Part shown: piece after piece, positions 5,014-9,337 of the stretch | How positions within the stretch are numbered: position 1 is the first letter of the stretch | Layout of the letters: every line of letters begins with the position of its first letter | Assembly (NCBI GenBank): GCA_006227775.1 | Contig: SBFV01000389.1 | Span: 1-9,337, forward strand | Length of the DNA stretch: 9,337 nt | Source of the DNA: Gammaproteobacteria bacterium | GTDB lineage: Bacteria > Pseudomonadota > Gammaproteobacteria > Chromatiales > Chromatiaceae | Reading direction: 5' to 3' | The notes under the pieces: model-generated | What the model was told of the DNA's origin: nothing | Database searches by the model: none | What the model saw: only the letters and a program-made list of their open reading frames with translations | Translations under genes and position numbers: made by a program

Positions 5014-6003
5014 TTGAACGACCCGTCTAAAAACGCCCCGGGACCCGCGCTGTCGGTAATCATACCCCTTGTGGATGCCGAGAAAGACTTGCCGGCCTTG
5101 TGCGATGAGCTTTATCCCTTTCTGGACTCCCTGAACCGCTCCTACGAGGTGGTCTTCGTCGATCAAGGCAGCCGGGATCGCACTCCCACCCTGTTATATC
5201 AACAGCACAAGCTATGGCCCGACCTGACCCAGGTCCTGTTGGGGCGCGGCCAGGTCAGCGAAGATGCCGCTGCCTTGGTGGGCCTCAGGGCCTGCCGTGG
5301 CAAAGTGGCCATCATCCTGCCCTTACGTTCCGGCAGATCGTCCGAAGTCATCCCCGAAGTCCTTGACCCTCTGGACTTGGGACATGACTTCGTCACTGCT
5401 GTCACCTCAAGGGAAGGGATCGCGGCCTGGCGACGGCGACTCCTCGATGCGGAAACCTGGCTCAGAATGCACTTGGCCGGGATCAGGCTCGGTGATCCGG
5501 ATGGCGGGTTGTATGGTTATGATCGCGCTCTCATCGAGGTATTGACCCGAGCCGGCTCGGGTTCACCACCCGTTCCCGAATTGCTGCCGGCCCTGGCCGT
5601 TAGTCTGGCCCAGAATCCGGCAGAGATTCCGGTACCCGCTTTGCCCAAACGGGGCGAAAGATCCCTTTCGGGTCGCATCGATCAGGCCTACCGCCATCTC
5701 AGTCTCTTGCTCGGCTCCTCCCGGCTGCCCTTGCGGTTATATGCCGTGCTGTCCCTAGGGCTGGCCGTCCTGGCCATGGCCATGGCCCTGTTGGTGGGAC
5801 TGTTCGGACTTTTTGTCACGGAGGCCGGGGTCAGCGGGGTACTCCTGGGCCTGTTGCTGGCCGCCCATCTTGCCTTGGGCCTGGGGCTTTTCGCCCTTTA
5901 TCTCGACCGTATTCCCGGTGGTCTCCAAGGGGACGGCGGTTTTCAACTTAGACTTCACCTAGCTCCAAGCGGTGCTGTAGCAGGGAACGTGAGAGAGGGC
6001 TGA
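5014..6003 (+). CDS. Membrane-anchored GT2 / DPM1-like protein, degenerate catalytic motif
   Basis: This 329-residue protein has the plan of polyprenyl-phosphate glycosyltransferases (GtrB, ArnC, DPM1-like). A cytoplasmic GT-A domain (about 12-215) opens with LSVIIPLVDAEKDLPAL and EVVFVDQGSRDRT, and two membrane helices follow (about 242-267 and 272-296). Active relatives read VDDGSxDxT and later DADLQDPPE. Here the first is VDQGSRDRT (D50 kept, next Asp replaced by Gln), and the second region reads ILPLRSGRSSEVIPE (101-115), with no DXD metal-binding pair. It may therefore be catalytically dead, bind substrate differently, or act as a scaffold. The tail after TM2 (297-329) is also atypical. 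The start is TTG 5014, with AGGAG 9 bases upstream; the ATG at 5006 is out of frame and stops after three codons. The gene runs convergently into lspA, with 4 bases between stop codons. Confidence 0.82.
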   Translation: MNDPSKNAPGPALSVIIPLVDAEKDLPALCDELYPFLDSLNRSYEVVFVDQGSRDRTPTLLYQQHKLWPDLTQVLLGRGQVSEDAAALVGLRACRGKVAIILPLRSGRSSEVIPEVLDPLDLGHDFVTAVTSREGIAAWRRRLLDAETWLRMHLAGIRLGDPDGGLYGYDRALIEVLTRAGSGSPPVPELLPALAVSLAQNPAEIPVPALPKRGERSLSGRIDQAYRHLSLLLGSSRLPLRLYAVLSLGLAVLAMAMALLVGLFGLFVTEAGVSGVLLGLLLAAHLALGLGLFALYLDRIPGGLQGDGGFQLRLHLAPSGAVAGNVREG

Positions 6004-6007
6004 TCGG

Positions 6008-6526
6008 CTATTTCGGCGAGTCTTCGGTAAGACGTTTTTTTGCGGCTAACTCAGCCCTGAAACTGGTGATCAGTAGGAAGACGATACCGATACTGATGGC
6101 ACTGTCGGCGACATTGAAGGCCGGCCAGTGCCAGGTGCCAACATAAAAGTCGATGAAGTCCACCACCCGCCCGGTCTGGACGCGGTCGATGAGGTTGCCG
6201 ATGGCGCCGCCGATGATCAGGCTGAGGGTGGCGGCGGTGACGCGATCCCCCTTTTCGAGCCGCAACAGCCAGATGGCTAGTACCGTGGTCATGACCAAGG
6301 CGAAGCCGGCGAACAGCCAGCGTTGCCAGCCGCCGGCGTTGGCCAGGAAGCTGAAGGCGGCTCCCTCGTTATACATGAGGGTGAGGTTCAGCAGGGGCAT
6401 GAGGGGCACGGACTGGAAGGGTAGCAGCAGGGCCTCGGCCAGCCACTTGGTAGCCTGATCAAGGATGACGATCAACAGCGAGAGCCAGAGCCAGCGGGCC
6501 ATGGCGGGGTTGGTTATGAGCTGCAT
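6008..6526 (-). CDS. lspA: Lipoprotein signal peptidase (signal peptidase II)
   Basis: LspA is an inner-membrane aspartyl protease that cleaves the signal peptide of prolipoproteins after Lgt has lipidated the cysteine. The 172-residue length is normal (E. coli 164). Four hydrophobic segments are visible. Family motifs are LDQATK (22-27), YNEGAAFSFL (52-61), GGAIGNLIDR (106-115) with VVDFIDFY (121-128), and FNVADSAI (137-144). The catalytic aspartates should be D123 and D141, and both are present. ATG 6526 lies 15 bases after the ileS stop, with only a weak GAGAAG site 11 bases upstream, so translation is probably coupled to ileS. The ileS-lspA pair is a widely conserved proteobacterial operon. 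The usual next genes, fkpB and ispH, are absent here; a convergent gene follows instead. The last codons overlap a plus-strand terminator. Confidence 0.97.
   Translation of the reverse strand: MQLITNPAMARWLWLSLLIVILDQATKWLAEALLLPFQSVPLMPLLNLTLMYNEGAAFSFLANAGGWQRWLFAGFALVMTTVLAIWLLRLEKGDRVTAATLSLIIGGAIGNLIDRVQTGRVVDFIDFYVGTWHWPAFNVADSAISIGIVFLLITSFRAELAAKKRLTEDSPK
6020..6041 (+). terminator. Plus-strand intrinsic terminator inside the lspA 3' end
   Basis: GTCTT (6020-6024), loop CGGT and AAGAC (6029-6033) form a 5-bp stem followed by G and seven T residues (6035-6041). This is the standard layout of a Rho-independent terminator, 16 bases past the stop of the GT2-like gene. On the other strand the same bases encode LspA residues KKRLTED near its C-terminus. 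The stem is short, so strength is uncertain. Confidence 0.6.
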
Positions 6527-6541
6527 GGGTGAAGAAGCTTC

Positions 6542-9337
6542 TCAGGCAAAACGCCGCTTCTCCCCAGCCCCGGCTACATTGTCGATGCACCGCCCGCAGA
6601 GTTCCGGGTGCGCTGGATCGGCGCCCACGTCGGGCCGCAGGTGCCAGCAGCGCACGCACTTGGGGTGGGCCGACTTACGCACCCGCACCGCCAGGCCCGC
6701 CAGTTCCGTGTCCTGGGCCTCGGGGGGGCGGTCCGCCAAGGGGTGGACCGGGGCGGCGGAGGTGATGAGGGCGAAGCGCAGTTCGTCCCCCAGGCGGCCC
6801 AGGGTCGCGGCCAGCTCCGGGGCGGCGTAGAGGTCGAGCTCGGCGTCCAGGCCCGAGCCGATGAGGCTAGTCTGGCGCGCCGCCTCCAGGGGTTTGGCCA
6901 CCGCCAGTCGCACCGCCAGCACCTGCTCCCAGAAGGCGCGATCGAGAGAGTCCGCCGCGTCCAAGGCGAACAGGCCCTGGTACCAGGAGGCCAGGAAGAC
7001 CGACGGCTCCCGCTCCCCCGGCAGGTAGCGCCAGATCTCGTCGGCGGTGAAGCTGAGGATGGGCGCCAGCCAGCGCACCATGGCCTCGGCGATGTGGTAC
7101 ATGGCGGTCTGGCAGGAGCGCCGCGGCAGGCCCTCGGTGGGGGTGGTGTACTGGCGGTCCTTGATGACGTCCAGGTAGAAGCCGCCCAGGTCGACCACGC
7201 AGAAGTTGTGGATCTTCTGATAGATCAGATGGAACTGGTAGTCGCGGTAGGCGGCGAAGATCTCCTCCTGGAGCTGCCAGGCGCGGTCCACCGCCCAGCG
7301 GTCGAGTTCGATCATGTCCGCCGGGGCGACGCGGTTGACCGCCGGGTCGAAGCCGTTGAGGTTGGCGAGCAGGAAGCGTGCCGTGTTGCGGATGCGCCGG
7401 TAGGCGTCGGCGGTGCGCTTGAGGATCTCGTCGGAGACGCTCATCTCGCCGCGATAGTCGGTGGCGGCCACCCAAAGACGGATGATGTCGGCGCCCAGGG
7501 TTTTCATCACGTCCTGCGGGCTGACCACGTTGCCCTTGGACTTGGACATCTTCTCGCCCTTGGCGTCCACCGTGAAGCCATGGGTAAGAACGCCCCGGTA
7601 GGGCGCGCGGTCGTACATGGCTACCGAGGTCAGCAGGGACGATTGGAACCAGCCGCGGTGCTGGTCGGAGCCCTCCAGATAGAGGTCCGCCGGGGAATGC
7701 AGCCCTGCCCGTTGTTCCAGACAGCAGGCGTGGGTGACGCCGGAGTCGAACCAGACGTCCAGGGTGTCGTGGACCTTTTCGTATTCCGCGGCCCCGGCGA
7801 CGCCGACCAGGTCCGCCGCGTCCAGGGCGAACCAGGCTTCGACGCCCTGGGCCTCCACCCTGCGGGCGACCGCCTCGATCAGCTCCGGGGTGCGTGGGTG
7901 CAGCTCACCCGTCTCCTTGTGGACCAGCAGGGGGATGGGCACGCCCCAGGTGCGCTGGCGCGAGATGCACCAGTCAGGGCGGTTGCGCATCATGGCCTCG
8001 ATGCGCGACTGGCCCCAGTCCGGGGTCCAGGTAACGCGCTCGATCTCGCGCAGGGCGGCCTCCCGCAACCCCTGCTTCTCCATGCCGATGAACCACTGGG
8101 GGGTGGCGCGGAAGATGATGGGGGTCTTGTGGCGCCAGCAGTGGGGGTAGCTGTGGCTGAAGCGCGAGGCCTGGATGAGGGCGCCACGGGCCTTGAGGGT
8201 GTCCACCACCTTGTCGTTGGCGGTGAAGACGTGCTCCCCGGCGAAGAGGGGCGTGTCGGGCAGGAAACGGCCGTCCCCGCCCACCGGGTTGTCCACCGGC
8301 AGGCCGTAGCGGTTGCCGACGAGATAGTCCTCCAGGCCATGGCCGGGGGCGGTATGGACGGCGCCGGTGCCGGCGTCCAGGGTGACGTGCTCGCCGAGGA
8401 TGATCGGCACCTCCCGGTCATAGAAGGGGTGCTGGAGCTTGAGCCCCTCGAAGGCGTGGCCCTGGCCATAGGCGAGGACGCGGTAGCGGTCGATGCCCCA
8501 GCGGTCCAGGGTGTCGCGCATCAGGCCCTCGGCCAGGATCAGGCGCTCGCGCCCATGGTCGCCGTCGGTCTGGATAAGGACGTACTCCAGCTCGGGGTTG
8601 AAGGCCACCGCCTGATTGGCGGGCAGGGTCCAGGGGGTGGTGGTCCAGATGACCACCGACAGGGGTCCCTCGCCGCGGCCGTTGGGCACCGAGTGGCAGC
8701 GGGTGAAGAGGGCCTCCTCGTCCAGGACCGGGAAGCGCACGTCGATGGAGATGGACTCCTTGTCGGCGTACTCCACCTCCGCCTCCGCCAGGGCCGAGCC
8801 GCAGTCGATGCACCAGTGCACCGGCTTGTAGCCCTTGTGGACATGGCCGTTGGCCAGGATGACCCCGAGGGCGCGGATGATGTTGGCCTCGAAGGCGAAG
8901 TCCATGGTCAGGTAGGGATTCGCCCAATCCCCCAGCACCCCCAGGCGCTTGAAGTCGCGGCGCTGGCCGTCCACCTGGCGGGCGGCATAGGCGCGGCAGG
9001 CCTGGCGGAAGGCGGCGGCGCTGATCTTGGCGCCGGGCTTGCCCTCCTTCTTTTCCACCTGGAGCTCGATGGGCAGGCCATGGCAATCCCAGCCCGGCAC
9101 ATAGGGGGCATCCAGGCCATCCAGGGTGCGGGACTTGAGGATGATGTCCTTGAGGACCTTGTTGACGGCGTGGCCGATGTGGATGTCGCCATTGGCGTAG
9201 GGGGGGCCGTCGTGGAGGATGAATTGGTCCGCCCCGGCGCGGGCGGCGCGGATCTGGCCGTAGAGGTCCATGGCCTCCCAGTGGGCGAGCAACTCCGGTT
9301 CCCGCTGGGCCAGGTTGGCCTTCATGGGGAAGCCGGT
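6542..9337 (-). CDS. ileS: Isoleucyl-tRNA synthetase, type I (N-terminus beyond window)
   Basis: IleRS attaches isoleucine to tRNA-Ile in the cytoplasm and edits misactivated valine. The visible 931 residues cover nearly the whole protein (E. coli 938). The frame continues past the ATG at 9325 to the window edge as T-G-F-P before MKANLAQRE, matching the usual NLPETxFPMKANL start, so that ATG is internal and the true start lies outside. Counting from that ATG, the class I signature HIGH is at 49-52, YVPGWDCHGLPIE follows, the CP1 editing domain carries TTTPWTLP, and KMSKS is at 592-596. The C-terminal zinc site has C890, C893, C910 and C913 in CVRCW and CGRC, followed by GEKRRFA. HIGH, KMSKS and the zinc knuckle identify the common bacterial type I enzyme. 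It is the upstream gene of the ileS-lspA operon; its promoter is not in the window. Confidence 0.98.
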   Translation of the reverse strand, partial: TGFPMKANLAQREPELLAHWEAMDLYGQIRAARAGADQFILHDGPPYANGDIHIGHAVNKVLKDIILKSRTLDGLDAPYVPGWDCHGLPIELQVEKKEGKPGAKISAAAFRQACRAYAARQVDGQRRDFKRLGVLGDWANPYLTMDFAFEANIIRALGVILANGHVHKGYKPVHWCIDCGSALAEAEVEYADKESISIDVRFPVLDEEALFTRCHSVPNGRGEGPLSVVIWTTTPWTLPANQAVAFNPELEYVLIQTDGDHGRERLILAEGLMRDTLDRWGIDRYRVLAYGQGHAFEGLKLQHPFYDREVPIILGEHVTLDAGTGAVHTAPGHGLEDYLVGNRYGLPVDNPVGGDGRFLPDTPLFAGEHVFTANDKVVDTLKARGALIQASRFSHSYPHCWRHKTPIIFRATPQWFIGMEKQGLREAALREIERVTWTPDWGQSRIEAMMRNRPDWCISRQRTWGVPIPLLVHKETGELHPRTPELIEAVARRVEAQGVEAWFALDAADLVGVAGAAEYEKVHDTLDVWFDSGVTHACCLEQRAGLHSPADLYLEGSDQHRGWFQSSLLTSVAMYDRAPYRGVLTHGFTVDAKGEKMSKSKGNVVSPQDVMKTLGADIIRLWVAATDYRGEMSVSDEILKRTADAYRRIRNTARFLLANLNGFDPAVNRVAPADMIELDRWAVDRAWQLQEEIFAAYRDYQFHLIYQKIHNFCVVDLGGFYLDVIKDRQYTTPTEGLPRRSCQTAMYHIAEAMVRWLAPILSFTADEIWRYLPGEREPSVFLASWYQGLFALDAADSLDRAFWEQVLAVRLAVAKPLEAARQTSLIGSGLDAELDLYAAPELAATLGRLGDELRFALITSAAPVHPLADRPPEAQDTELAGLAVRVRKSAHPKCVRCWHLRPDVGADPAHPELCGRCIDNVAGAGEKRRFA

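Noticed and set aside
6532..6541. AGAAGCTTCT palindrome between ileS and lspA
   Set aside because: It sits in the 15-base operon junction; a loopless 10-bp palindrome with no T-run is not a terminator, and its overlap with the weak lspA ribosome site explains it well enough.
8418..9086. Long open frames on the same strand as ileS but in another frame (also 6867-7475 and 7990-8469)
   Set aside because: Gly/Arg/Pro- or Ser/Thr-rich translations typical of frame shadows in GC-rich DNA; the ileS frame is unambiguous across the whole stretch.
1..9337. Search for CRISPR arrays, tRNA/rRNA genes, insertion sequences, phage or toxin-antitoxin modules
   Set aside because: No regularly spaced repeats, cloverleaf-like sequences, transposase or integrase motifs, or toxin-antitoxin pairs were seen on either strand.

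Overview
The window looks like an ordinary chromosomal stretch of a GC-rich gammaproteobacterium. The clues are a ZapD cell-division gene (a family found in beta- and gammaproteobacteria) and the classic ileS-lspA gene pair. A purple-sulfur-bacterium-like (Chromatiales) host is my guess from overall flavour only; the sequence does not prove it. I see no transposase, integrase, CRISPR array, tRNA, rRNA or phage gene, and no convincing new multi-gene system. The less ordinary material lies in the middle (about 2.96-6.05 kb), in small exported proteins, structured intergenic DNA and a degenerate glycosyltransferase.

Layout. Positions 1-695 (minus) hold most of zapD, with a GTG start and the C-terminal end cut by the window edge. 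Positions 847-1875 (minus) encode a two-domain ferredoxin/flavin reductase, with a possible zapD promoter overlapping its 3' end. A 206-base divergent region with several inverted repeats separates it from a YeeZ-like atypical SDR oxidoreductase (2082-2963, plus). After a 334-base gap with a good sigma70-type promoter come two small envelope proteins: a secreted Rap1a/Tai-like protein (3298-3705) and a glycine-zipper lipoprotein (3790-4020), the latter followed by a strong hairpin. A 540-base region without a credible gene, whose second half carries three consecutive hairpins, leads into a small RRM RNA-binding protein (4561-4845). Next is a membrane-anchored GT2/DPM1-like protein with a TTG start that has lost its DXD motif (5014-6003). 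It converges on the lspA end of the ileS-lspA operon (minus, 9337-6008), and the two stop codons are only 4 bases apart. A likely plus-strand intrinsic terminator for the GT2-like gene lies inside the last codons of lspA.

How the parts work together. IleRS charges tRNA-Ile and LspA cleaves prolipoprotein signal peptides; their coupling is a conserved operon. LspA would process the glycine-zipper lipoprotein encoded 2 kb away. ZapD cross-links FtsZ at the division ring. The reductase, SDR, RRM protein and GT2-like protein have no clear shared pathway, and I treat them as independent transcription units. The observations most worth following are the tandem CACC-loop hairpins in front of the RRM gene, the Rap1a/Tai-like gene with no visible toxin partner, the GT2 protein without its metal-binding motif, and the terminator embedded in lspA.
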